From: Candidatus Poribacteria bacterium
GTDB lineage: Bacteria; Poribacteria; WGA-4E; PCPOR2b
DNA length: 64,000 nucleotides
Direction of reading: 5' to 3'
NCBI GenBank assembly: GCA_003635265.1
Contig: PYIZ01000053.1
Coordinates: 62,001-126,000 of the forward strand
This document shows positions 44,918-53,642 of the stretch, piece after piece (the first letter of the stretch is position 1; each line of letters opens with the position of its first letter). The notes beneath the pieces were generated by a model. That model saw only the letters and a list, made by a program, of their open reading frames with translations, made no database searches and had not been told where the DNA came from. The position numbers were made by a program, and so were the translations under genes.

Positions 44918-47377
44918 CTACTCCACCGATTTTTTAATTTCGCTCTTTATCAAGTCGATTATGTTCATCCGTTGGAGAGCGGCACGAATCTGATCAATCG
45001 GAATTGGGTCAGCACTTGCCCCCCAAACATCGAAACGCGCCTCATTGTCAACCGCGACTGCGAGCAGCCGTCCGTCGTGGTAAACAAGCGCGTCGCCTCT
45101 GATGATTTCGCCCGGTTTGAAAGGTCTCGCAACCGTCAACGTTGTCACTTTTCCGTGGTTGTCAATTTCGAGTTCCATGACGCCCACCGACCGTTCAGTT
45201 GGCCGTTCAACGGCGCGCCGATGAATTTCCGGGGGTAAATTGGGAAAATTGGGATAGCCGCGTGTGGAGATCGCCGCTATATTTGGGTACGTGTAACCAT
45301 CTTCTGGATTGGGTAATGGAATCGGAATGTACTCCCGCAGGTCCTCCACGTTTCCAAGCACGACGGGTCGCAAATCTGTCTGCCCGTCGACCTTCACTAT
45401 TGCTAATCCGCTGTCCCAGTCGATAGCGACAACTTTAGCGGATCGATAATCGACGATTTTGACACGGATGGTCTCTGCTTCTGTCACGTTTGCAGGCACG
45501 AGGATATGACCGACTTGGCTCAGAATAACGCCCGTGAAGATTTCACCGTCTACTTTGACCGCCACGAACGATTTATGTGCGTCAGATAGATCTTCTGCAT
45601 ACATTTCGCGTTTCCGGTTTGCTTCAAGCGAATGTCTATTGGCTTCGGTTAATGGCGTTTCTGCGATGAGTTTCTGAAATTCAGGGATGTCCTGAATCGC
45701 TGCAAAACGTTCCGGTTGTTCTTTTGCATAGTTGATGGCAGAGTTATTGTCATCCTCATCGTGTGCAACCGCTATCTGAAACAGCGCCCACGTTTTTTCT
45801 CGGTCGCCTTGCCGCGAGCAGAAAGTCGCCAACTCAAGCGCCTCACTTACGATAACATCTCCTAGGCTTGGAGTTGCTTGGCTCGCTTCGACAATCCGAT
45901 CATATGCTTCATTCATCCATGCCGTTGCGTCACCCCCTCGCGGTCGTTTTTGGTAGAGCCCCGACATCATAAGTTCAAATTTGCGATAGCGAACCTCCCA
46001 CATGATGTAGGGATTGTCTGGCATGAAAGCGAGGAGTTTTTCGTATTCGGCAATGACTTCTTCCTGTTCGTCTACCCTATTGGCACGAAGTTGACTGATT
46101 CGGGGAATGATACGTTCGCCAGCAACGTCTGTGTCCTCCGCGAGCAATGCTTTTACCAAGTGTTCGACTGCCGAATCTTCCAGCGCGAAACCGTGTGCAC
46201 TCTCTCGAAGTATCCCCGCTTTATCAAGGATGACGTAGTAGGGCCAACCATCGACACCGAACTGATACGGTACGAGCTCGGGGTCAACGAGCAGGTGAAT
46301 GCCCGGCATCGCATGTGTTTCGACGAACTGCTTCAGCTTCGCTTCACTGCTTTGGGAACAGACGGTGACTAAGACAAAATCGGGATTTTCGCCGTACATT
46401 TTGTGCAACTGCTTGAGGTTCGAAATTTCCCCTCCCGTTTCGTCATTACTCACCGTTCGACCATCTCGCGTTGACCAGTGATAGAGCACAACCACTTTGC
46501 CACGCAAATCCTTCAACGAAACAGGGGTGCCATACACGCTAGTATGCGAAAATGCGGGGGCAGGTTTACCTAGGATAAGTTCGGCGCGAAGCAAGTTAAA
46601 TTCGTCCCATTTGGCTGAGTCCCCCATCCTTGCGTAAATTTGTCCTTTGCGGTCGTACACCTCGGGCAGCAACGCCGGGTCATCAATCCTATCCCACTCC
46701 GCAAGGGCTTCCTCGAATCTGAATTGGTTTTCAAGGCGATACGCACGGAGTTTACGGACCTTGTTGGCGTATTTCGAGGTTGGATGTTTCAAGAGAAACG
46801 CTTCAACGCTAATCTCAAATTCGTCATCCGATTTGAGATTGCGAACGTATACAAGTTTCTGATATAGAATTTCATCGTATCGTTCGCTTTCTGCATAGGT
46901 GTTGAGGAACTGCTCGCAGAGTTGCAGACCACGTTCCCACTTCTGCTGATATTGTTCGCGTCGCGCTGCTCTCTCTGCCTCCGTTGGATTTTCGGGTAGC
47001 GGATCCGGTTGGAACTTGTACACAGCCTGAATCTCCTGATACAGTGCTTGCTCCGGATCCACCGCTTCTGCCACCTGTACCACACCTATCGGCATAGCCA
47101 AACAGATAAGTGCGAGCAGCCCTATTACCACCCCTACCTTCGTCATGGGCATCCGATTCCGGCTTTCGGCAAGAATCGTTTGGAATTGCTCCCCAATTTT
47201 TGATGGTCGTACCATCACCACAGCGGACCGCAAAATAGAGCGCGCCATCGCTGGCTGACGACGCAGAATAAATCCGAATAATCCCGCCACAACGATAATC
47301 AGAAAACTTTTCATCGTAGCGTCAGTCAAGAATTTCAGCTGCAGGTTTATTTTTAGCGTTTCAATCAACGGTATCAT
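44918..47377 (-). CDS. paralogue of the M56 protein: thioredoxin-like plus degenerate HtrA-like domain
   Basis: 819 residues. The first 35 residues (MIPLIETLKINLQLKFLTDA) and the segment RPSKIGEQFQTILAESRNRM plus a transmembrane helix (VVIGLLALICLAMPIGVV) align with the neighbouring 47529 gene, but the M56 peptidase in between is absent. A helical TPR-like part leads to a TlpA/AhpC-type thioredoxin fold (LGKPAPAFSHTSVYGTPVSL, DLRGKVVVLYHWS) where the CxxC site is replaced by STRDGR. The C-terminus is HtrA-like (VILSQVGHILVPANVTEAE, WDSGLAIVKVDGQ, RGDALVYHDGRLLAVAVD), with all three catalytic positions lost (HV to NV, D to G, GNSGG to GDALV). The ATG overlaps the end of the small upstream ORF; AAGGAGG is 9 bases ahead. 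Confidence 0.8.
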   Translation of the reverse strand: MIPLIETLKINLQLKFLTDATMKSFLIIVVAGLFGFILRRQPAMARSILRSAVVMVRPSKIGEQFQTILAESRNRMPMTKVGVVIGLLALICLAMPIGVVQVAEAVDPEQALYQEIQAVYKFQPDPLPENPTEAERAARREQYQQKWERGLQLCEQFLNTYAESERYDEILYQKLVYVRNLKSDDEFEISVEAFLLKHPTSKYANKVRKLRAYRLENQFRFEEALAEWDRIDDPALLPEVYDRKGQIYARMGDSAKWDEFNLLRAELILGKPAPAFSHTSVYGTPVSLKDLRGKVVVLYHWSTRDGRTVSNDETGGEISNLKQLHKMYGENPDFVLVTVCSQSSEAKLKQFVETHAMPGIHLLVDPELVPYQFGVDGWPYYVILDKAGILRESAHGFALEDSAVEHLVKALLAEDTDVAGERIIPRISQLRANRVDEQEEVIAEYEKLLAFMPDNPYIMWEVRYRKFELMMSGLYQKRPRGGDATAWMNEAYDRIVEASQATPSLGDVIVSEALELATFCSRQGDREKTWALFQIAVAHDEDDNNSAINYAKEQPERFAAIQDIPEFQKLIAETPLTEANRHSLEANRKREMYAEDLSDAHKSFVAVKVDGEIFTGVILSQVGHILVPANVTEAETIRVKIVDYRSAKVVAIDWDSGLAIVKVDGQTDLRPVVLGNVEDLREYIPIPLPNPEDGYTYPNIAAISTRGYPNFPNLPPEIHRRAVERPTERSVGVMELEIDNHGKVTTLTVARPFKPGEIIRGDALVYHDGRLLAVAVDNEARFDVWGASADPIPIDQIRAALQRMNIIDLIKSEIKKSVE

Positions 47378-47499
47378 GATGGGGTGCCTCCTTTTTTCAT
47401 TTGTTCAAGGCATTGGTATAGATTCTGTATTGACACAAAGGAAAATCCGAAGAACAGAGATGTAATACCCATGCCACAAAACACCGATTCCATGTCCAT
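47374..47499 (-). CDS. 41-residue membrane protein, missed by the ORF track
   Basis: Starts ATG at 47499 and ends TGA at 47376-47374, overlapping the next gene's ATG by 4 bases (ATGA). The sequence MDMESVFCGMGITSLFFGFS has one transmembrane helix, and the end LEQMKKGGTPS resembles the BlaI C-terminus IEQAKKGGSPS, including the same ribosome binding site. This suggests a copy of the blaI end was duplicated with the downstream gene, now carrying a new N-terminus. The start has no strong ribosome binding site, so expression is uncertain. Confidence 0.5.
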   Translation of the reverse strand: MDMESVFCGMGITSLFFGFSFVSIQNLYQCLEQMKKGGTPS

Positions 47500-47528
47500 C
47501 GGTCCGGCAAAAATTTGGTAGCCAACTT

Positions 47529-49910
47529 CTACTGCGCTGGTTTCTTGCTTTGACTTTCCATCAACTCAATCATGTTCATTCGCTTGAGCGCGGCACGAAT
47601 CTGGTCGATTAGTAGAGGATTGGTAATTGCCGACCCAAACTTGTAACGCACTTCATTGTCAACGGCAACCGCAAGCAACCGTCCGTCATAGTAGACGAAA
47701 GCATCGCCTCCAATAATTTTACCAGTTGGAGTTCCAGCTTGCAGTGCTGCTACTTTCCCACCATCGTCGATTTTGAGTTCTTGGATACTGCCTCCCCGAT
47801 AGGTTGGGGTTTCAAAAGCGTTTTGATGAAATTCTGGAGGCAGATTAGGGGCATTGGGATAGCCGCGTGTGGAAATCACATTTATGGTCAAGTAGGTGTG
47901 ACCAACTATGGTCGGGGAGGTGGAACCAACCTCCGGGTAGAGATGCGGAATCGGGGCGTATTCCTGCAGGTCGTCTATGTTTCCAAGAACGATGGGACGT
48001 AGCTCCGTCTGCCCATCGACCTGCACGACTGCCAACCCGCTCTTCGAGTCAACGACGACAACCTTAGCGGGTTGATAATCGCCAATTTTGGCGTGAATCG
48101 TCTCTGCCTCTGTCACATTTGCAGGCACAAGAATATGACCGACTTGACTCAGGATAATCCCCGTGAAAATCTCACCGTCCGCTTTCACCGCCACGTACGA
48201 TTTAAGGGAGGCAAAGAAATCTTTCCAGTACATATCCTGTTTCCGGTCTGCTTCCATGCGTCGCTTGTCTGCTTCTATAATCTGCGAAAATTCGGGTGAA
48301 GATTTACCTAGGATAAGTTCGGCGCGAAGCAGATTAAATTCCTTCGCTTTTTCCGAATTGCCCATCTCGGCGTAAATGGTTGCTTTTCTCTCGTACTTTT
48401 CAAGTAGCAATGCTGGGTCATCAATCTTATCCCATTCAGCAAGAGCTTCGTCGTATTTGAACTGAAACTCAAGGATATACGCACGGCGTTTACGGAGATT
48501 ACTGGTATATTTCGAGGCCGGATATTCTGAGAAAAATGCTTCAACACCTTTTTCAAATTCAGCATCGCGTCTGAGCAAAGAGATGTATGTAAGTTTTTTA
48601 TAAAAAACTTCCTCATATCGGTTACTCTCCAAATAAGTATTAAGGAACTGCTCGCAGAGTTGGAGACCATGTTCCAAGTGCTGTTGAAGCTGTTCCAGTT
48701 GTGCTGCTTGCTCCGCTTCTGTCGCGGTTTCCGGCAGCGGCTCTAGTTGGAAATTCTCTGCCGCTTGAATTTCCTTATACAATGCCTGCTCTGGCCCCAC
48801 CGCTTCTGCCAACTGCATCACCCCCATCGGCACAGCAAAACAGATAAGCGCGAGCAACCCTACTGCTACTGCAATTCTTGTTATCGGACGCCGATTCCGG
48901 TTTTCGGCGAGAACTGTTCGGAGTCGCCCTTCAATTTTTGACTGCCGCGCCATCGCTACCGCTGACCTTGTGGCAGTGTTTATTTTTTTAATATTTCGCA
49001 CAGCATCGAGTAGATGTTGGGCGTAATCAGTTGATTGATACCCCGCGTTGAGTACGTGGTCATCACAGGTACGCTCTACTTCTGTCCGCATTCGACGTGC
49101 CGCAAACCAGACGAGCGGGTTAAACCAGTACACCGCACACGTTATCTGTGCTACTGTCTGCATCAACCAATCCTGCCGCTGGATGTGTGCCAATTCGTGC
49201 AGCAGTACAGCGCGTTGCCGTTCGGGTTCCCATTCGTCCGCATCGGCAGGTAACAGAATCACCGGTCGAAACAACCCCCACACCATCGGCACCGTGACTG
49301 CGTCGCTCTTACGCATACTGACCGCACGCTTCCAATCGGGAGGCACCTGTGAAATTAAACCATTGAAATCGTCGCTACAGGTGGAAACGTGCCAGACGGC
49401 ACCAATTTCCATCAGCAAACGGGCGATAAGAAACAGTGTGCCTGCCGTCCAACACACCGCTATCCAATCAGTCCAATGAAGCGAGGCAAGACCTATCCCC
49501 AACGTGTTTGATTGTCGGGTGGCAATCTCGCTAGTAGTGGCCTCCGGTTGAATGGGTGTCGGCGTAGCCTGCACTGATGACCTAGTAGCTGTTGGTAACG
49601 GGCCTGATGCTATTGGAACAGGGGAGACGGCTGCCTGCCTATTATCTGTCAGCTGGTCTACCTGAAATCGCTCAGGGGTTGCCGGCAGAACACCAACTTC
49701 CCACTGCGGAAGTGTGAGCGAGAAGAACGGTACAGCCAAGCATCCCACCAGTGCCAAACTCCAAACCAAACCGCGCACCGCCGCCGAGTGGCGACGCAGA
49801 ATGAAGCCGAGTAATCCCGCCACGGCGAACATCGCGAAACTTTTCATCGTAGCGTCAATCAAGAGTTTCAACCATATGTTTATTTCGAGAGTTTCAATCA
49901 ACGGTATCAT
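47529..49910 (-). CDS. BlaR1-like M56 peptidase fused to a degenerate HtrA-like domain
   Basis: 793 residues. The M56 half has four to five transmembrane helices and the zinc motif LLHELAHIQRQDW (His-Glu-xx-His) plus VERTCDDHVL. In BlaR1/MecR1 this half cleaves itself and the repressor when a signal binds. Instead of a penicillin-binding sensor, the C-terminus holds a helical region then an HtrA-like fold (SQVGHILVPANVTEAE, SKSGLAVVQVDG, GGDAFVYYDGRLLAVAVD) whose His, Asp and Ser positions are all replaced, so it is probably a binding sensor and not a protease. The ATG overlaps the BlaI stop (ATGA), so translation is coupled. No penicillin-binding motif was seen. Confidence 0.85.
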   Translation of the reverse strand: MIPLIETLEINIWLKLLIDATMKSFAMFAVAGLLGFILRRHSAAVRGLVWSLALVGCLAVPFFSLTLPQWEVGVLPATPERFQVDQLTDNRQAAVSPVPIASGPLPTATRSSVQATPTPIQPEATTSEIATRQSNTLGIGLASLHWTDWIAVCWTAGTLFLIARLLMEIGAVWHVSTCSDDFNGLISQVPPDWKRAVSMRKSDAVTVPMVWGLFRPVILLPADADEWEPERQRAVLLHELAHIQRQDWLMQTVAQITCAVYWFNPLVWFAARRMRTEVERTCDDHVLNAGYQSTDYAQHLLDAVRNIKKINTATRSAVAMARQSKIEGRLRTVLAENRNRRPITRIAVAVGLLALICFAVPMGVMQLAEAVGPEQALYKEIQAAENFQLEPLPETATEAEQAAQLEQLQQHLEHGLQLCEQFLNTYLESNRYEEVFYKKLTYISLLRRDAEFEKGVEAFFSEYPASKYTSNLRKRRAYILEFQFKYDEALAEWDKIDDPALLLEKYERKATIYAEMGNSEKAKEFNLLRAELILGKSSPEFSQIIEADKRRMEADRKQDMYWKDFFASLKSYVAVKADGEIFTGIILSQVGHILVPANVTEAETIHAKIGDYQPAKVVVVDSKSGLAVVQVDGQTELRPIVLGNIDDLQEYAPIPHLYPEVGSTSPTIVGHTYLTINVISTRGYPNAPNLPPEFHQNAFETPTYRGGSIQELKIDDGGKVAALQAGTPTGKIIGGDAFVYYDGRLLAVAVDNEVRYKFGSAITNPLLIDQIRAALKRMNMIELMESQSKKPAQ

Positions 49911-50296
49911 GATGGAGAGCCTCCTTTTTTCGCTTGCTCAATGAGTTGGCTTAAACGGTCAAGTTCCTCATCTGAAACTTCTGCATCGGAAACTAATGCT
50001 GCAACCGTTTTTTCGATCGATTTATCGAAGAAGGTCTGAACAATCTGTTTAAGCGCAGACTGTCCCGCCTGATGGCGCGGTTGCGTCGGACGATAGATAT
50101 AGCGGGTGCCATCCTTTTGGTGAGTGAGATGCCCCTTCTCCTCTAAAATCCGCAGTAAAGCCCGCACTGTCGAATAGCTGGGAGCATCTGGGAGGTTTTG
50201 GAGCACATCGGCAACCGACGCCTGACTATGTTGGTAAATAATGTCCATAATCTGCCGTTCGCGACGGCTCAGTTTTAGGGTGTGAGAATCTTTCAT
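49907..50296 (-). CDS. BlaI/MecI/CopY-family transcriptional repressor
   Basis: 129 residues. A winged-helix domain (LSRRERQIMDIIYQHSQASV, YSTVRALLRILEEKGHLTH, YIYRPTQPRHQ) is followed by a dimerisation helix (LKQIVQTFFDKSIEKTVAAL), the normal architecture. It should repress its own operon by binding the dyad at 50383-50404 and be inactivated when the M56 protein cleaves it. It is the first gene of the operon. Confidence 0.93.
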   Translation of the reverse strand: MKDSHTLKLSRRERQIMDIIYQHSQASVADVLQNLPDAPSYSTVRALLRILEEKGHLTHQKDGTRYIYRPTQPRHQAGQSALKQIVQTFFDKSIEKTVAALVSDAEVSDEELDRLSQLIEQAKKGGSPS

Positions 50297-50382
50297 GCCG
50301 TCCTCTTTTGAGGTGTTGGTTGTAAGTCCGAATCAGATTGAAATTCAGGGCAATCTGCTTGCTAGGCAACCCCATTTTGATA

Positions 50383-50421
50383 ACATGCTAATATTTTAGC
50401 ATGTGTAAAACGAGGCGTCAA
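50383..50421 (-). promoter_or_regulatory. promoter and BlaI-type operator of the BlaI-M56 operon
   Basis: On the minus strand TTGACG (forward 50416-50421), a 17-base spacer and TAAAAT (forward 50393-50398). A perfect 9-base dyad ACATGCTAA/TTAGCATGT at 50383-50404 covers the -10, as expected for a self-repressing BlaI-type regulator. The ATG of blaI lies about 87 bases downstream. Confidence 0.75.
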
Positions 50422-50531
50422 GAGAAAAATGCGAAAAATTTAGCAGAAAAGGAAAAGAGGAATTTGGAGGGGACAAAGGCGACTGATTGAGGGATCAACT
50501 ATCACCTATAGGACTTACGCAAAAAGTAGTA

Positions 50532-50548
50532 GGCATACTCCGTATGCC
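50532..50548. repeat. GGCATAC palindrome upstream of the operon
   Basis: GGCATAC-TCC-GTATGCC, preceded by GTAGTA. The same unit is inverted at 32868-32884 and present with a changed stem at 56724-56740 (GGCACAC-GCC-GTGTGCC). A TCCCGAT-TGC-ATCGGGG palindrome follows at 50571-50587. The rest of 50422-50642 shows nothing else. Confidence 0.8.
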
Positions 50549-50642
50549 GTAACCAGAAACACCTGCCACGTCCCGATTGCATCGGGGCTTGCGCGCTCGT
50601 TTCCAGTGTTGGTTTTGAGCGTTCAGCTGCGTAAGTCCTAAC

Positions 50643-51944
50643 CTATTTCTTCTGATCTGCGATTAAATCCGCATTGTGTTGCACATTCCGTAGCCCTAGT
50701 TCACCACACAGCACATAGAGCCTGTCCCCCGAAACCGCAACGTCCAAGGCGGGACCGGGAAGGGTTTCGAGGTGATCGCGCTTCCAAAATTCGACTTCAC
50801 CATCCCATTTCAGTCCATAAACGCCTTTCGTTCCTGCTGCCACGTACACTCCGAAATATCCATAGGCGTCTATCCCATAAAGGTGACCAAAGCGGTCAGA
50901 AGCTGTACGGTTATTCCTAAGTCTCCATGAGATCCACTTATGGCTTGTAGACAGCGAGACCACCGCGTTTGCTGTAGCTATAAAGACAACTCCCTGATCC
51001 AACGGTGTGAGCCTCTCAAATTCACGGCGTTCTTGAGGATTGGCATGCCGGTACTGCTTGATTATAGCCTCTGTTTTCCCCGTTTCCCAATCTTCGCGTG
51101 AACCCATCACAAATTTCATATCAATAACATCGCCCGGAACCGCACCCGGAGTTAGCTGTCCATCAGGATGTTCGACGGTTTTTAACCAGAGTCCGCTCGC
51201 AGTCCCCGGTCCTCGCTCAAAGTCTTGATACTCCACCAGTTCATCACCAGCGACAAACACCTGATGACGGTAAAGGCCCATCTCTACAACGGCTGCACCG
51301 GCTAAGGGATCCAAAACCCGTTCAATTCGGGGTGAATGCGGTTCTGCTACGTCGAACACCGCAGCGATACCCGCACGGCTCGGAATAATAGCACGGGGTG
51401 GGTTTGGACTCTCACCTTCCCCTTGTAGCGTCAAGACCAGTTTATTGTCCTCACACCCGATATCGGTTCCAATCGGGTCTTTGAGTGGGTTTGGCAGGTT
51501 GAGTTTAGCCAATTCGTCCGCAAGTCTCAGATGTTCGATCTGTTTCGGTTGGGTTGGATCACCGACATCCACAACCTGTAAGCCTTCCGTATTGACGATG
51601 TAGACGACATTAGCCGTTGAATGCAGAGCAAGAGCGGTATCGTAACCGGAGAGCGGGAGTGATGACAGCAAACGCAGCTTGCCATTATCGTTCTCTTCCG
51701 CTATCAAAAGTAGCTTGTAACTGGCGATATAGACACGGTCCTCCTGAACAACGATATCAGAAGGACCGGCAATCGCTTCAGTCAGTGATAGCTGGTCAAG
51801 GATTTGCCCTATAGCACCTCTGTCGGACAACTGAATCACGGTTAAAGTTCCCGGCGCAATCGCGCGTTCAACCTGAAGCGCGGCTGGACTACAACCGACG
51901 ATCATAAAGAAGATGACTAAAAACCGAAAAGATTGGCACTTCAT
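50643..51944 (-). CDS. predicted lipoprotein with a beta-propeller-like (LVIVD-type) fold
   Basis: 433 residues. The signal peptide ends in the lipobox MIVGCS, so Cys18 is lipidated. The body is strand-rich with repeated blade-like units (DIVVQEDRVYIASYKLLLI, VVYIVNTEGLQVVDVGDP, DVAVSGDRLYVLCGELGLR), as in LVIVD or other surface propellers. No catalytic motif is visible. It lies 12 bases downstream of the TonB/VWA-like gene and probably shares its transcript. Function unknown. Confidence 0.65.
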   Translation of the reverse strand: MKCQSFRFLVIFFMIVGCSPAALQVERAIAPGTLTVIQLSDRGAIGQILDQLSLTEAIAGPSDIVVQEDRVYIASYKLLLIAEENDNGKLRLLSSLPLSGYDTALALHSTANVVYIVNTEGLQVVDVGDPTQPKQIEHLRLADELAKLNLPNPLKDPIGTDIGCEDNKLVLTLQGEGESPNPPRAIIPSRAGIAAVFDVAEPHSPRIERVLDPLAGAAVVEMGLYRHQVFVAGDELVEYQDFERGPGTASGLWLKTVEHPDGQLTPGAVPGDVIDMKFVMGSREDWETGKTEAIIKQYRHANPQERREFERLTPLDQGVVFIATANAVVSLSTSHKWISWRLRNNRTASDRFGHLYGIDAYGYFGVYVAAGTKGVYGLKWDGEVEFWKRDHLETLPGPALDVAVSGDRLYVLCGELGLRNVQHNADLIADQKK

Positions 51945-51956
51945 CGGATTGTCCTC

Positions 51957-53192
51957 CTAAAATTCTGACACATAGATTCGTCGTTCAATTACATTGTTCA
52001 GTGTAATCTGGAGTTTCCAATAGGCGTTTGCCAAGCTTGGTCCCGCGAGTTTCTCCATGTCGTGTGGGTTCTCAAAAGCCTGAATCCATTTGCCTCCCGT
52101 CTGCGATGCTAGCAGGGGCCCCACCTCTGTATCCGCGCCGTGAATATCGAGAACAACCCCAAGTGCATGGCACCTTTCAATAACAGATAGAGGGGAATAG
52201 CCGCCGCATATCGGAATGTCGTTACCGAAGACGATAAGCCGACGCTGGGCATCTGGACGGAACGCGCACCGTTCCAGCGCGTACTGAATCGCGTTCAGTT
52301 GAATATCCATAGAGAATCGAAATTGGACACGGGCCATCACCTCAAGAGCTTTATCAAAATGGCCGCTTAACGGAAAGTATCTGATGTATTGAGGTCCTTC
52401 ACAGTATTCAATATCGGATGTGATAATACCTACCCGATAATCTTTGGCTGACGCTCGGTATCGCTGAATCTCACGTTTAGCAAATGCAACGACATCGTTG
52501 ATGTACGGATGCATTTCATCCCTACAAGAGATGATAAATACAACATCAATCAGATTTGAGCGGTTACGCTCCAACCTTGGAGGCTGAATCCGACCCGAGT
52601 CGATCGGGTCTACACGGTCGATTGCTCGCGTCGGTTTCTCCTTATCCATTGGAGACTGAAGGGCCCCGGTATGATTGGAGAAAGTGCTTTGGGAATTGAT
52701 TGCTGCTCCACCCGATACAAGACGAATCTCAATACCTGTGCCAGTACTATTTCCTAACCCTCCTTCACCGGCGTTACCACCCATCCCTCCGAAGCCTTCA
52801 GCGTTTGCCATACTTGCCGTCAGTAGGGAGTTATCGGAGGAGGACTGAAAGGGTTTTGGGGTAGAGCGAATCGCAGGTTGTCCAGAATCCTGATGTAATC
52901 GGGGAGGTACTCCCTGAGATCCAACATCTGATAGTGCTTTTGGAGAGCGAATCGGGTTGAGGGGTTTGTGCGATATTGATGTGCGTTTCAACGCTGGCTG
53001 CTTGATCGCTAAAAGGGTGACAGTGAATCCTTCCTCTACTTGAATGACAGCAGGCGATCTTAACGCAAAAAACGTGAAAACAAGTGACAGATGCACCGCG
53101 AAGGACAAAATAACGCAAAACAGAAGGAGGTGGTTTTGGATTAGCTTTTGCCGAGATTGTGATGCCGCAGTTACGGGCGCCATGCTTTTCAT
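51957..53192 (-). CDS. TonB-like N-terminus fused to a VWA-like domain lacking MIDAS
   Basis: About 411 residues. One transmembrane helix (LLLFCVILSFAVHLSLVFTF) near the N-terminus is followed by a long low-complexity periplasmic linker rich in Pro, Gly and Ser (GGMGGNAGEGGLGNSTG), as in TonB-type energy transducers. The C-terminal half is a von Willebrand A-like domain (LIDVVFIISCRDEMHPYIND) in which the metal-binding DxSxS is replaced by SCRDE, so metal-dependent binding is doubtful. I prefer ATG 53192 because GGAGG lies 5 bases upstream. Could be a stress or envelope-anchored scaffold; no family match. Confidence 0.6.
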   Translation of the reverse strand: MKSMAPVTAASQSRQKLIQNHLLLFCVILSFAVHLSLVFTFFALRSPAVIQVEEGFTVTLLAIKQPALKRTSISHKPLNPIRSPKALSDVGSQGVPPRLHQDSGQPAIRSTPKPFQSSSDNSLLTASMANAEGFGGMGGNAGEGGLGNSTGTGIEIRLVSGGAAINSQSTFSNHTGALQSPMDKEKPTRAIDRVDPIDSGRIQPPRLERNRSNLIDVVFIISCRDEMHPYINDVVAFAKREIQRYRASAKDYRVGIITSDIEYCEGPQYIRYFPLSGHFDKALEVMARVQFRFSMDIQLNAIQYALERCAFRPDAQRRLIVFGNDIPICGGYSPLSVIERCHALGVVLDIHGADTEVGPLLASQTGGKWIQAFENPHDMEKLAGPSLANAYWKLQITLNNVIERRIYVSEF

Positions 53193-53566
53193 TGGGACCT
53201 CCATTGTATGGGGCTAATGGTTTATCTGCATGGATTCACTGAAAGGTGTGCATAAATGGATACGAAGTGTAAAAAAAAGATACACCGCTATGTAACTATG
53301 TAAGGCATCATGCCTCCAGCCTAATAGTGCGTTGCACTGCTCGGCAGCTGCCTCGTTTGCTCGTCCGTGTACCCTACGCAATCTGCTGAATCTGTGATTG
53401 GAATCCCGATTGTATGATATCGGCGCAATAATTATGCCCTCCTTTATTTTTACTGTGTAACTCATCTTAAATTGTGTGATTGGCAGGGTAAGATAATTTG
53501 AAAGGTATCATATCGGCGGCTGAGACTGGTGTCAAAGGAGATTTATATCCAATCGGCAAAATACAC
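53193..53566. other. intergenic region between divergent genes
   Basis: No gene supported. A TGAATCTGTGATTGGAATCCCGAT stretch recalls the GGATTA repeats but is degenerate. Nothing else recognised except the promoter at 53567. Confidence 0.45.
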
Positions 53567-53595
53567 TTTACAACACAAGCTGATAGGGATATAAT
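53567..53595 (+). promoter_or_regulatory. sigma70-type promoter of the dehydratase-like gene
   Basis: TTTACA at 53567-53572, a 17-base spacer, and a perfect TATAAT at 53590-53595. It lies about 48 bases upstream of the start at 53643. Confidence 0.75.
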
Positions 53596-53642
53596 ACCGT
53601 TTATAGTTAAAATTCGTACAATTCTTGAAGGAAAGGAAAACG

